Positions 12,001-45,300 of a DNA stretch of 64,000 nucleotides are shown here, piece by piece; position 1 is the stretch's first letter, and every line of letters begins with the position of its first letter. This DNA is from Solea solea. Taxonomy: Eukaryota > Chordata > Actinopteri > Pleuronectiformes > Soleidae. Location: the NCBI RefSeq assembly GCF_958295425.1, contig NC_081144.1:22606853-22670852 (forward strand), read 5' to 3'. The translations under genes and the position numbers were made by a program. The notes beneath the pieces are model-generated. The model did no database searches and was not told where the DNA came from. It saw nothing but the letters and a program-made list of their open reading frames with translations.

Positions 12001-12561
12001 CAGCAGATCACATTCTTCGTGTGTGGAGGCGCAGCGTTACGCACAGGTTCATGGACTTCTGACTGGAGCGTTTAAAGAGAATCATCTTCTCCTCCTAAAG
12101 GCGCAGCATCTTTTTCATCTAACTGTCATCCATGAGATTCTTCAGGCTTACCTTCAAGTGCTTCGTCGACTGCTTTTGAATCCCCTCTTGTCATCGGCTG
12201 AACTGAACCGCGCGGCGCTTTGTGACATTTTTTTCCCCCCCCATCTCTTGGCTGAGCTGAGGGTTTCCAACGTGTGATCATCAACAAAAACTGCGATCCT
12301 GATCCTTTTTTTTCCAAAAAAAAGAGAGAGAGAGAGAAAGAAAGAGAGGGAGAAAGAGAGATTAAATTGTTACTTCAACAAGGCATAAATAACAAACTCA
12401 GAGAGAAAAAACAAAACAAAAGAGAGACATCCTGAGCTCTGCACAGCTGCCTGTGTGTCTCTGTGAGCCTTTTTTTAAAATCATAACACCAGCAGCATCA
12501 GGCTCAGACAGCAAAAAGAAGAAGTAGAAATAAATCCAAGTATTTTTTCCTACCAAACAAC
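12000..12561 (+). other. Probable slc6a8 5' UTR with two uORFs
   Basis: No splice acceptor is needed between the promoter-like region and the start codon, so the leader may be continuous. It carries upstream ATGs at 12051 (ATG GAC TTC TGA) and 12132 (15 codons, stop 12177-12179), plus purine-rich GAGA tracts. Whether all of it is transcribed depends on the start site. Confidence 0.45.
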
Positions 12562-33099
<20,538 letters not shown>

Positions 33100-34060
33100 A
33101 GAGCTGAGCCCCCCCCCCCCTGCGACAGAACACACACACACACACACACACACACGTCCAAAGTCATCCTCGACATCTGCACTCTGACATACACAAACAA
33201 ACCCACTCAAAATGCATGCACACCAACACCGGCCCAGTGATAGCAAAGTGCAGATCAGTTACGCACCTCACAGCAGTTTTAAAAGCTACGAAACAGCCCT
33301 GGACAAATGGACCAAAGATTAGATGGGAGAAGAACTGAAACACACACCCACATGTTATACAGTCATCGCCAGCTGACGCTCCCTCTCCTCTGCTTTCTGA
33401 CGCTACCTCGCCAACTCGCCCCTCTTTCCAGTCCCTGCCTTTGTGCCGTTGTGTCACGTCTTGTTCTGTAAGTGTGACGTGTCCAGTGTAGTTGCGATAT
33501 CTTCCCTCTCTGCGCCTCTGTGTTATAGTTCGGCTGCCTTTCGACATGTCATCGTGAGGGAATGGAGAATCTGTATTCTGGTCAAACTTAAAAACAAACA
33601 ACCCTCATATCTGTTGCTTATATGCCATGGTCTGAGTGTGAGTGTGTGTGTGTGTGTGTGCACGCATGAGAGTGTACGTGTCTAACATGAAGAGCGAGAG
33701 TGTGTGTGTGTGTGTGTGGACTATGGCAGCGGTGTCTCCATTTACATGTAGCATTGTGTATTCTCCTAATTAAAAGTAAAAAAAAAATGAAAATACAACT
33801 TCCATTTGTACAAAAAGAAAAGAAAAAAAGAAAAAGACTAACCCACCACTTAACTAACCAGTGTATTGTAGGGTCTGTGCATTAGTGTTAACAATATTTG
33901 GCGGGGATGATGATCAATATTTACACCGAAATTGAAGCAGAGAGAATCTTAAGAGTGGATTTTTTTTGCAAAGGCAGGAGACGGGGATGTGCACGGGGGT
34001 GAAAGAGAATTTGATGCCATGTAAGGAAAGAAGCAATAAACGGCCAGATAAAGATGGATC
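33100..34060 (+). other. slc6a8 3' UTR with poly(A) signal
   Basis: Follows the stop directly and holds CA/TG microsatellites (33130-33155, 33636-33660). The canonical AATAAA at 34035-34040 gives a UTR of roughly 0.95 kb. Confidence 0.6.
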
Positions 34061-35796
34061 CTGATGTAGTTCTGTGGGCTTTTCTTTTATTTACATATTC
34101 ATAAAACACACCGGGTACATGCAAATGACATTGGTACACTTTTATTACATCTGTATGTCCCAAGAAAGTTCTCACAGTCAAACATTAACAAAGCCATTAC
34201 CTGGAAGTGTCACGTGTCAGTGAACACAGCAACAGTTACAAGGGAATATGCTGCGTATTCGTTAATACTTGACAGTGTTTGTGTTGGAGTGGTGCTTTTG
34301 TGGACCTGATGACTAACAAACGAGACGCACAGGCAAGTTCAGGCCAGACCAGAAACATTGCGACACTGGCATTTATAGTAGGTCACTCCTCTTCTTACGG
34401 GAGAGAGCAAACAATCAGGGCAGTTTAAAAAGAAACAAAAATAGATGTAACAACCAGGTTAAATGAATACATTTTAACTGTACAGCTACACATCAAAGGA
34501 GAGAAAAAATTGCCCATAGTGTTCTCTCAATGAAAGTAAAGCCTTGTGGTTACCTTCTGTTAGGGTTAGGGATACTTTTTCACGACCAACACCTGAGATC
34601 TCAGCCGTCTAATTAAGCTTCTGTCTTCTGCAAGATGTGACTTATCACAATGGGATAGAGAAGAAAAACAGATTTTTAGCCTTTTAGCCACTTAGCAAAA
34701 CTATTTTATCAGTTCGATTATGGCCTTTTTCCAACAGGATACATGTATGCACGGCTTCCTGCATTGAAGTCCATCGAGAAAATCAGCGTTTTATGCATGC
34801 AGTGATACGAAGAAGAGTTGCTGTTTTACTGTTTTGCCTCATTTGGTAACTACAGTATGTGTAACTTGAGTAAATCCTAACAGTGATTTTCAAACACCGA
34901 AGTCACAAAACAACATGTTTGAAGTTGGTGATGGGCATATAAACATGTAGCATATACAGGTATGACACTGCAGACACTTCACCAAATACAAAAACAGCTA
35001 TAATACATCAGATAAGAATGGAGCTTAAAATGGAAAGGGGAGCATGAGCTGTCAGAAGAATGAGATGCATGAAAAAAGCCCAGCTGACTGTAAATACACC
35101 CACGTAGCTGCACCGATTATACCATATCTGCTGCTCAGCTCTTTTCTTGTGGGTGTTCTGAGCAAAATAGGTGTAAGTGTGAGGATTAGGGAGCCCTCCC
35201 AGAGGGCACAGTCTTTCCCTGCTCATGACTAATATTTACATTTTATTGATTCAGGCCGGCAGACATTGGCTTTGATTTGGGGTGAGGGCTTTTTAATTGT
35301 CTCAATAATCCACAGCAGGTGGACACAAACACATCATCTGTCTGTCTGCCCCTTTCACTCTCTCTCTCTACTATGTCACACAGGCTATAAATAAAGACTT
35401 CTTTTAGTCTGTTACATTCTCCCACACACACACACACACCCACACACACACACACACCACAGCGCGAGAGACAGAGCTGCAATGACGTATTGCCTGCGAT
35501 CTCATTAGGAGATATCATAAAAAGCCCGTTGTCACAGCAACGGCTCCCTGTGTTTCCATGGCAACCAGCCGCCATGTCAAGGTGGTGCATTCTTCCCCAC
35601 TGAAAGGGGGAGGAGACAATGAAGACCAATGGTGAGGAGTGGAACCAGAGAGGAGGAGAAGGAGGAAGGTGGTGAGAGCTGGGAAAGTCTGACCCCTGAT
35701 GGTTACATCTGAGTGTTGCAGCAAATATCCTAATAAAAAAAAAGAAAAAGCAGAAACATTCAGGAGAAATGCCCGTGGTGATACTGAGTGAAGCTG
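34061..35796 (-). other. slc26a6 3' UTR / convergent intergenic region
   Basis: No coding exon seen. Minus-strand AATAAA hexamers (TTTATT on the given strand) are at 35242-35247 and 34086-34091, giving 3' UTRs of about 0.55 or 1.7 kb. An interrupted CA tract lies at 35425-35458. Confidence 0.5.
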
Positions 35797-35945
35797 TCAC
35801 AGGGATGAACGTACTAGCATGAGGTCCCTCTGCTGCTTCTTCTGGAGAATGTGAATCACCGCGTCGTGGACCGTGACAAACAACTTGGTCTTCGGGATCA
35901 ACTCGGAGAAGAAAGCTGCAGTTTCCAGCTGCTCCACCACACAGG
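35797..35945 (-). CDS. slc26a6: slc26a6 last coding exon
   Basis: Acceptor gtcgcgcag; TGA at 35799-35797. Encodes [30 protein letters not shown] and a basic tail ending RSSL, which fits a class I PDZ ligand (S-x-L). Confidence 0.88.
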
Positions 35946-38900
35946 CTGCGCGACAATGGCAGACCACGAGATTAGAGAAATAAACATTTATGCTCCACTG
36001 ACATGTCAGACAAAGAACAATGTGGCGTCGCTGAGGCTGAGGCCTTGATACATTCATTATCCAGAGCTCCTGTGCCTTGACTCTGCATTAAGGACATTAG
36101 CTTTGTCTCTATTTTGTCTGGCATGCCACTCACCTTGGCAGCCGGCGAGATAAACGTCCACGTCACCCTCCCCAAAGTCCCTGAAGATCTGAGAGAAAAT
36201 CATAGACATTACTTTGCCTGTTTTTGTCTTTTGTCCTTGAAAAAAAGAAAAATAATAAAGGACCTCTATGTAGGCACGGGAAGATATGGAATTTTAATAC
36301 ATGATTATCTTGCTATTTATATCAAATTATATCTTAAGTGATATTCCTTTACCCTTATTTGTAAAACAAAACTCTTAAAGGTCTAGTGTGTAACATTGAG
36401 GTGAACTTTTTTAATTTTGCAGAAATTGAAAATAAAATGAGTTTTTTTTTAAAGGCGACATAGAATGCTTGTATCACACATATATGTTAGTTATGGAGGT
36501 CTACTTAGATATATTAACTTGTTTTCATGGTTAAAAACCTCCTAATCGCTGCAAACGAGCCGATCAAAATATCTCCTCACTGACGCTCTCGTCAGCCACG
36601 CTGTTTCAGACCAAAATCACACCTCCAGAACTGTGTGGACTGTGTTGTGATTGGCCAGCCAACGAGAGCTTTCCTACTGTCCTGTGATTGGCCAGGTACC
36701 TCGAAGTGACGTAATAGATAGGCCAGCTCTCAGATACACAGCTCCCCCTCTGGCACGGTGGATGCTCTGCATCTCAGCAGCTACAACGAGAGTAGTTCTT
36801 CTTCTTCTACGGTTGAATGTACGCAACCGGATGTGCCCGGACTGGTGCCCACACCGGGAGGCGCTACGTAGGTGAGAGGAGTGGTGAGGATTTCTGATGA
36901 CAACATCAAATTAAGGAAGTGCCGATCAGCTTCGCAGAGCCCAGGAAAACAATACAACACTATTATCTCAGCAGTGGCTGAACTGTTTGTTCTGAAACTT
37001 TAGGGTTTCATAAACGAGATAATGACGCAGCGTTAATTGGAGCTTCCGGTCTATGTGGCCTTTAAGTGCACAGTGTTTTTTCCTTTAGCCTGGAATGAGC
37101 CTTTTATATTGATATCAGCTCTACAAACCAACATGTTTTTACAGTACACTATACAGAGTTCTGATGCTAACTGAGGGCTACATAGAACATGGAAATGTTG
37201 CTAAATTTTACACACTGCACCTTTTTCAGGTCCACTTTGACAAAACAATGGCTGATCTGGTAGTGCAAGATGGTGGCCTCTGTAAAGCAAGGCCTTTGCC
37301 TAAACTACATATGAGAAGCTTATTCTAGTATATTAGTATATTTTAGTACAGTATTGGGTAGTATATTACATCTCTGCCAATAAACCATCCTAAATTTTAC
37401 CCACTGGACCTTTTACATTTTTTTCATTTTTCTCTATTCACAATTATCCCAATCATGGAAATTCACCGCAATCAACTTATTGTGGGTGTCACACCTCGGT
37501 GAGACCTGTCCTGTTTTTATATTGTGACTTCCTGTGTTTTATTTTGAAAGTAACTTTCCTCTCATTTCAGACCACTTGCCCTTCCTGTCACCAGCCTGAT
37601 CACCTCCCTTGATTGCCCTGATTGTTTCCACCTGTTGGCCCACCCTCATGTGTATTTAGTTTCTGCATCTCCCTTTGCCTAGTGGCAGAGTGTCATCATT
37701 CATGCCACATCCAGCCTTTGTCCACGCCATTGCCTTATTTCACGCTCTTGCCTTGGTTCTGATTTTATGCCCTTGTTTTCAAGTGAGTTTTTTGTTGCTA
37801 AGTTTTGTTACTTCAAACCTGTTCCCCCCCAACAACCCCCCCCCCCCCCCCCCGTCTGTTGTCCTACCAACATATCAGGTGATCACGTTAACACTGTCAA
37901 AAAAAAAAAACATACATTTTTTAACGTGTTCGTCGTCACTGTGTCCACAAAGCCGGTGGTCGATATGTCCAGGATGATGCTGTGTGTGCGTGTTCCACTG
38001 CTCCTTCCCTCCTTCTCCTCGTCGCCACGGTGCGACGCCTGCTTGAGACTGTCGTCATCCCGGAAACCTGCTTCTGAGTCTGAGTTCACCATGGTCGTGT
38101 CGTGCTGGTAAGCCCAGTTAATGTTTCCTTTACTGAGCCCATTTGCAGAGGTTTCTGTCAGGGAGATGGCTGCGCCGTTCACTTGACTCTGTCCATTTAG
38201 TCTTTCAGAGGCTTTTTCTTCATTTTTCAAGTAGTGTGCACCGTTGGTCAAGTGTCTGGCTGCTTTTTTCTGCCAACAGTTGAAAAAAGTAGAAACACCC
38301 ATCAGCTGAAATTCATATGCGATTAAGTTTTGTTTATTTATAAAGTATGGCTCTTTTCTAGTCTCGCTGACCACTCAAAGCTGCTTTACACGACAGTTCT
38401 GCCATTCATCCATTCACACAGCACGCTCATGTCTTGCCCATAGACACATTGGCACATGTAGACATGTAACGGAGCCAGGAATCAAAACCACAACGTTCCA
38501 GTAAAAAGAAGACATGCTCTACCACTGACCCACCGGGGATGATGTTTGGGTTTTGTGAACACAAACGATGCAAAGCTACAGTATTTAAAGGTTATGTCGG
38601 ACCCGACTGAGGGAGCGTTTGTGTGTATACACCAGCAGAGCAGCGGCGGGGGGGCGTCAAGAAGCATTGATCCCATCAAACTCTTTAAATTATTTAAGCC
38701 ACAAAATTCTTTAAAAAAACCTTTCTGAGTGTTTTTGGTTTGCAGTCTCCGTCTGTCTTGACATAAAACCAACCACTTCCTGTGTGCAGGTGGCATGAGA
38801 TCTAGACACCACTATAGCCAGGACTGCATTGTGTGAACTATGTTTACTATGACTTGGCAATGGTTTAAATGTAACAGGCATTACTTTATATTTAAATGAG

Positions 38901-39359
38901 AGACAGTGGATCAGTGGTAGAATGTATGTGTGTGTGTGTGTGTGTACACAACGACGTGTCCTTGGGCAAGACACGTAGCTCCTGCAGTGTGCGAATGGGT
39001 ATGAAAGATCTGTGATAGAAAAACACAACGTAGTGTAAAGCAGCTTTGAGTGATCATCAAGACTAGAAAAGGCCTATGTAGATCGTTTTAAACCAGGAAA
39101 TGGCATTTGTGATTACACCTGTTTACCTCTGCGTTCTCTTTCTTTTTCTCTTTCTCCTGTTTGTGCTTCAGCTCCTCCTTTCGCTTGTTCTTTGCCGTCA
39201 GCAGCTTCCCAATATCAATTTCACTCTGCTCGCAAAGCCGAGCGTGGTATTGAGGAGATAAAAGAGAAGGTGAGATGAGTACGAGAGATGATGAAAAGCA
39301 ATTAAAGGGTGCTGGAGACACCAAACAACGACTATTTGTAGGGTGTAGTAAAATATGAC

Positions 39360-39391
<32 letters not shown>

Positions 39392-42300
39392 CACACACAC
39401 AAATGAAGCCAAACCTTCTCTTGCAGGGCCTCCAAGTACATCTCAGCATTTGTATAGTAGATAGTCGCAGATGAACGGAAGATTTTGATTCCTGGAATCT
39501 CTTTAGCCTGCAGGGAGACATTATAGGGTTGAAGAGTTCAGAACACATGTGCTTCTGCTCATGTTGGCACTCCCCACCTCCCCCTGGTATTGTTTATCTA
39601 AATGGAGTTTTCCTACAACCCTCAACCCCAATCCCCACAGTCTCCTCTTCTAAGCGGTCAGTTCAGTTCAGCCAAATTTTAGATGATCTAATTTTTTGTT
39701 CAGTTCTGGCCTCAGCTACGCATGTCTCTGCCCTATATGGAGTTTATATGCTCACAAATTAATATTTAATGGTGTTTGTTGAGCTCCTTCAATCTGGACC
39801 AAACCTGGTACCCATGCCACGACCGTGAAAAAAAAAAAAAGCTTGTAATATTACAGCATTTCCTACTGAGGGGTGGTCAGGTGAAAACTGTTGTCATGGA
39901 GATATGTAGAAAATTAACATTGGCTAGAAATACATTAACCACTGTTTAATGGAGGTGGTGGAATTCTCAATGTAAAACAAACAAAAATAAATATGGTACC
40001 ACTTTACAAGAAGACTGCTCTTATAAATGGTTTATAATGAAGTATTAAAAACGAATAGGATGATGTGACACATGAGATCAACAGAGATTTATGCTCGCCA
40101 AATAGTGAGCACAACGCTTCCAAAGTTTAGTTTATCATATCCAAATTAACAAATTCAATCTTGTTCACTTTGAACTGTAACGATATACATAACTTAGATT
40201 TAACATATTTCCACCAGCTTAAATCATATTTTGGTATCGTTAAAGACAGTTTTGAACTGTATTTAGTGTCCTGCATGTTTTAAAAAATGCATTATTTAGT
40301 AATAATAATGATTAGTATTCCACATGTTCACCCCCCTGACTGTAACATTTGCTCATATCTATCTATTTTCAAATATTCTATTTACTGACCCTCATTTTAA
40401 ACAACCTATAGTTACTTGTAATGATGTGATTGTTATTTATTTTTTTTGTATTGTAATTGAACCAAACTTCCAGTGTGTTCAGTTTAATAAATAATGTGGT
40501 AGTATATATGTATTTGAACCACCATGTTTTTACAGTAGCCCACAGTGGACAAACTACACAAACATCCTTTGAAGGCTACACACTGTAGGTTCTCCAGTGT
40601 CACACTAGGAAGTGAAGGGTGAGATTTACACACTGTTACCTGATAACTTTTTGTCGCCGACTATGTTACATAGCATTTCACATTCATCACTAAGAGGTTC
40701 TTACCTCCCTGTAGCTCTCGGTGTCTAGATACAACTCAGTGCCTGACACCAGGCCTAAGACAGAGTAACGGGGTCTGAAATCAGGAATTAAAATGACAAC
40801 GTTAGAGCACAGACTGTGACGGGAAAAACATATAAACACCAGAATCATCCACAATAATGTTTACATGCATAATATTAATAATTGACAATAAGTGCTGTGC
40901 AGTTACCGCTGCGTTCTGAAGATGACGGTGAGCATGGAGAAGCCCATGGAGATGGCCAAACCCAAGTCTAAGTTGAACAGGAGGGTGCACAGAAACGTTA
41001 CCAGCCACACCAGCTAGAGGGCAGTGTAAACACAGAGAGTCAATGGGGGGGGCAACACGTATCCAGTTTGCAGGGTAGCAGCCACCAGGGGGCGACTCCC
41101 TTAGTTGCAAAAAGAATTTGGTTTGAATGGAAGTCTGGGAAAATTCACAAAATATTAAGGCCTTATTGAGAAAATAATTCTTTCACAGACTTTGAGAATA
41201 AAGTCTTAATTTACGAGATTAAAGTCATATATTACGAGATAAAAGTCGTAAATTTAGGAGATTAGAGTCATACATTTACTTTCCTTACTCTCTTCTAAAA
41301 CAACAGGTTAGAATATTACACCTTTTTTCTTGTAGATTTATGTCTTTATTCTCGTAAATTAATTATTTTTTTTTTTTTCTCTATGTGGCCCTAATACCCT
41401 TATACTCTAATTTGCACAGTTAACATTTTCCTGAGGTGTTGGTCTCAGCTGCTAAATTCACCTATCCTACCAACTAACATGGTGTCACTTGTAGTGTAAG
41501 TGACAGCTCTAGTGGGGATATCGGGGAACTCTCGGTTCTAAATATCAAGATTTGAGGCTTCAAAGTAGGAGTTTTGCTGCTTCCACTTTTTAAACACAGT
41601 CTATGAGTCTCGATGACGTAACATGTACACAGTTTTGAACTGAGCAGGCCGAGAGCGTGAAATCGTACCAGATCAACCTTGTTGGTCCTCCAGAGCATTG
41701 GCACATCCATGACCTGTTTGAACATTCCCTTCAAATTCACAAGCACTATCGTAGATAAAACGGCCTGATGAAGACACACATACAGACACACACACACATG
41801 CACAGATTTAATTGCGTACACCAACAGCTTTTTTTGGTTGTTAAATTTTATGCCAGGACAGATAATGATCATTAGCAAGAAACAGCACAGGGAGGAGAGT
41901 GTTACCTTGGGGAGGTCTTCAAAGAGAGCACCTATTTTCAAAACTGTGATCAGCACTATGACGGATGAAATCACTCCCACAACCTATAACAAAGCCCACA
42001 CACTGCAAACACTCATACTGCACAATAAATGCTCTCTAGCTGAATATACAGTACAAATTAGAGGCAATGTGCTGTGAGTGCACATCTGTGTAGGTGTGTT
42101 TACTTGTGTCTTGCCCCCTGTGTTCTCTTGGATGAAGCTGCGGGACAATGAGCAGGTCACAGAGTAGCACTGAAAAAAGCTGCCCACGGTGTTACTGAGA
42201 CCCAGAGCCACCAGCTCCTGGATGAAGAAGAGAAACACAATGACAGGTGAAACAGAGTTTTTGTGGCATGTTATTCCACTTGCCAAAACGTAGTTTTCAT

Positions 42301-45300
42301 GCCAGTGTTTGTAGGAAGTATGGGCCAAATGCTGGTTAAGCTTATCAGCTCCACACAATTCTCTTTTGCTTTGTGTTTCCATCACGGTACGGTTCCGTTT
42401 GGTACAGTACACCACGGTTCGGGATGGTAAATCCCTGGGTCAGGCTTGCATTTCGTCTGAGATGCTTACATGGTAGGCTTTGTCAGCGAGATACATAGCG
42501 TGACATTTCACTGGTGTGACGTCAAACAAACGCGTCACAATAGACAACAACACAACAGACAACACAGGAGGACATCCAGTAGCTCTTTTATTCCTGACTG
42601 TACCGCACCTTTTTACTCTGGTCACACAAGGAAGGGTGCCAAAAAATGAAATGGTTGGGCGGGTTATCTTGGTACTATTCCTAATGGAAACGCAAAATAA
42701 CCCAAAACGTCCCACACTGTACGTACCAAACTGAACCGTTCCACTCAATGAAAACACGGCTTTTGTGTCAGTATAGTAGCATTGTTAAGTCACCCACAGA
42801 CATTCCTGTGCTACACAGAGAAAGATTTGATTAGTTTTATGTCAAAAAAGATGGAGGCGAAAGCAACTTTGTGCAATTAAAACGAGACAGCTGCAAACAG
42901 GTTGGAGTACGACTAAAAAATACAAAGAAGAGGCCATAAAGAGTTTCAGAATACTGCACTCTCACCCGGGGTTGAGTCCAGACCATAAGTTTACTCTTGG
43001 TAGGGTGACTGTCTCCTTATCTGGGGTCAGGTAGCTGCATGTCTTGGAGACGGCATCAAACATGGCAAAGTTGCCAAGGGTGCAAGTATAACACCTAGCA
43101 GAAGTGTATCAGTCATCATGAGTAGCCTCTTTAGCACAGGGGCAGACATAATGGCAGTACTGACAGGAGCAGAGAAGAGACAGACCAAAATGAAGCAAAC
43201 AGCCATCTTGCAGGGCACGGTGTGGGGCCCGCTGATCTTGTAACCTTTTCTGACAGGGATGATAGACAGCTTGGCCAGAATAATGGCTCCACGGATATCT
43301 GTGGCCACCTCTGAGTGACCCGCTTGGCCATAGACCAGGTGCATTCTCTATCATGGACTTGTGAGTCATTACCAAAACACTGCAGCCTCTGTGACCTACT
43401 TTTGTCTACCCCATCCTTCCCCGCTCTCTCTTCTCTTACAAGATGAAGCAACTAGCCACAGCAGCGTTGTCTACCGATGTTTGTTACAAAGGTATTTCGG
43501 TTAATTCGGTAAGTGTTAGTTGTCCCGTTGTAGACTGCATCCAGGAAACTTGGAGCTGCATGGTGAAGGAAACAGCAGCTGTGATTGGTGCTGAATGATT
43601 TAGAAGGCAAGCTCTTAGACACGTAGTGCTCTCCCTAACCATTTCTCTCTGGCACAAAATGATCCCAGTTACATGCGTTTGAGTGTATGTGTGTACTGCT
43701 GCAGGTGCAGGTCATAAAAAACCCCTGAAAAGAGTTGTGGAGCAAGGAGAAGTTTTTGTTGTTGAGTGTATCTATTTTCAGAGGATCATTAATAATTGTT
43801 TCCTGTGAAGTGAAGGCAGGACCTGCTGTGCATGCAAAGGGAGAAACAGATTGTGGCTGCGGTGTCAGTGTGACATAAAGATGCTAAAAATAACTGGAGG
43901 AGACTGCATCAGAGAATACACTGTGGGGTGTTTTTCGATGTTTGATCGGATGGGTTTAGGTTAACTGGAGACTCCAAATGGACCATAGGTGTTTCGGCCC
44001 TGTGATAAGCTGCTGACCTGTACACTGTGTAACCTGCCCTTTAACTAATGTCAGCTTGGATTGGCACCAGCTCCTCCCTTGACCCTCTAACACAAAGTTA
44101 TATAGATATAATTCTGTCACCAAAACACTGCTAGTGTTGCTTCCTGAAAGCTGTTCCCTTTCTGCATTTCTTTCGGTATCTCTGTGTTTCAGACAATCCG
44201 GGGTTATTTCCTCAACCTAAGGTTCACTGCCGTATACTTTGCTAGCATAGCAGTCGTGATGTAAAGCACAACACTAGGTGTCTCCACAGACACGAAAACA
44301 GAACACACGGCTATAGTAGGAAACGTGAAGTCGTGTGAAGTGTGCCTTGACGAGTCGAGTCGCACGGCAGGTTTATTTTGTGTTTCCACTAGCGATAGTG
44401 CCTGGTACCTTTTTTTTTTTTCTTCTGTTACTATGCGTGACGTTTCCAGACTGCCGGCCACTGATTGGTCAGGCGTGAGACGTCCGAGACAAGAATCAAG
44501 TTGAACAATGCCAAACTGTAGATCAGTGAAAAAAACTTAACTATCCTAAAAAAATGTGAGTTCATCTCCAACAATTACCAGGGAAATGTCTAAAATGTCA
44601 GTATTTAATAGAGGAGTCGTGTGTATTTAGCGACAGCACTGCTGATTGCGGGCGGTGAGCGGCATCACAAACCCTGACGCTGTATTTCAGTCCCCAGTGA
44701 CTGTGTCAGTCGGAGTCTGTGCTCCGGTCATGGAGGAAGTACTGAACAAATATTTCAATGAACTGATTGTAATGATTCAGTTAACAACTGCTTTACAAGT
44801 CACCAGTCACTTGTTTGGGTGTGTCTCATGTAAAACGAAGTCACAGTCGCAGTTTCATGCAGCTGTGCAGTGATGACTCCGCCCACGTTGAGTAGGTACT
44901 ATTTTGTTGTGGCAAACCAACTTAACCCGTGCCGTGCCGAGGTGGAAAAGGGGCTAAAGTGAGACCTCCAGTAGTAGCTGGTGTTTGACCAGAGAGGCAG
45001 CAGTAGATGTACCAATTTTAATCACACACATAATTTCAATATTTTACACTAAACTGTCCAGATTTGTACCTGGATCAGCAAATAAAGTTACTGGATACCC
45101 GTCTACACTAGTTTTCACTCCCCATGAAAAAACATGGAGATGGAAAAAAAGATGAATCAGTGAAATGACTCATGGTCACACTGTCAAATATTTGACCAGT
45201 GTTTGGTTATTTCCTGTAAGCAGTGAGTCACATTGTGTAACACTCACAGTTGTTTGTGTGAAAATGGTTCCATTCAGACCTGGTATTCACACCAGCTCTA

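Noticed and set aside
11619..12062. 147-codon frame over the slc6a8 promoter and leader
   Set aside because: Composed of low-complexity Leu/Met and Arg/Ala runs from trinucleotide repeats, with no conservation I can recognise.
33600..33720. TG repeats near the slc6a8 3' end as a CRISPR-like or satellite array
   Set aside because: Plain dinucleotide microsatellites without spacers.
35243..35956. 237-codon minus-strand open frame starting MSRSLCGG
   Set aside because: It is an out-of-frame reading of the last slc26a6 exon and its 3' UTR; the true frame ([11 protein letters not shown]...) has conserved STAS sequence and splices in phase.
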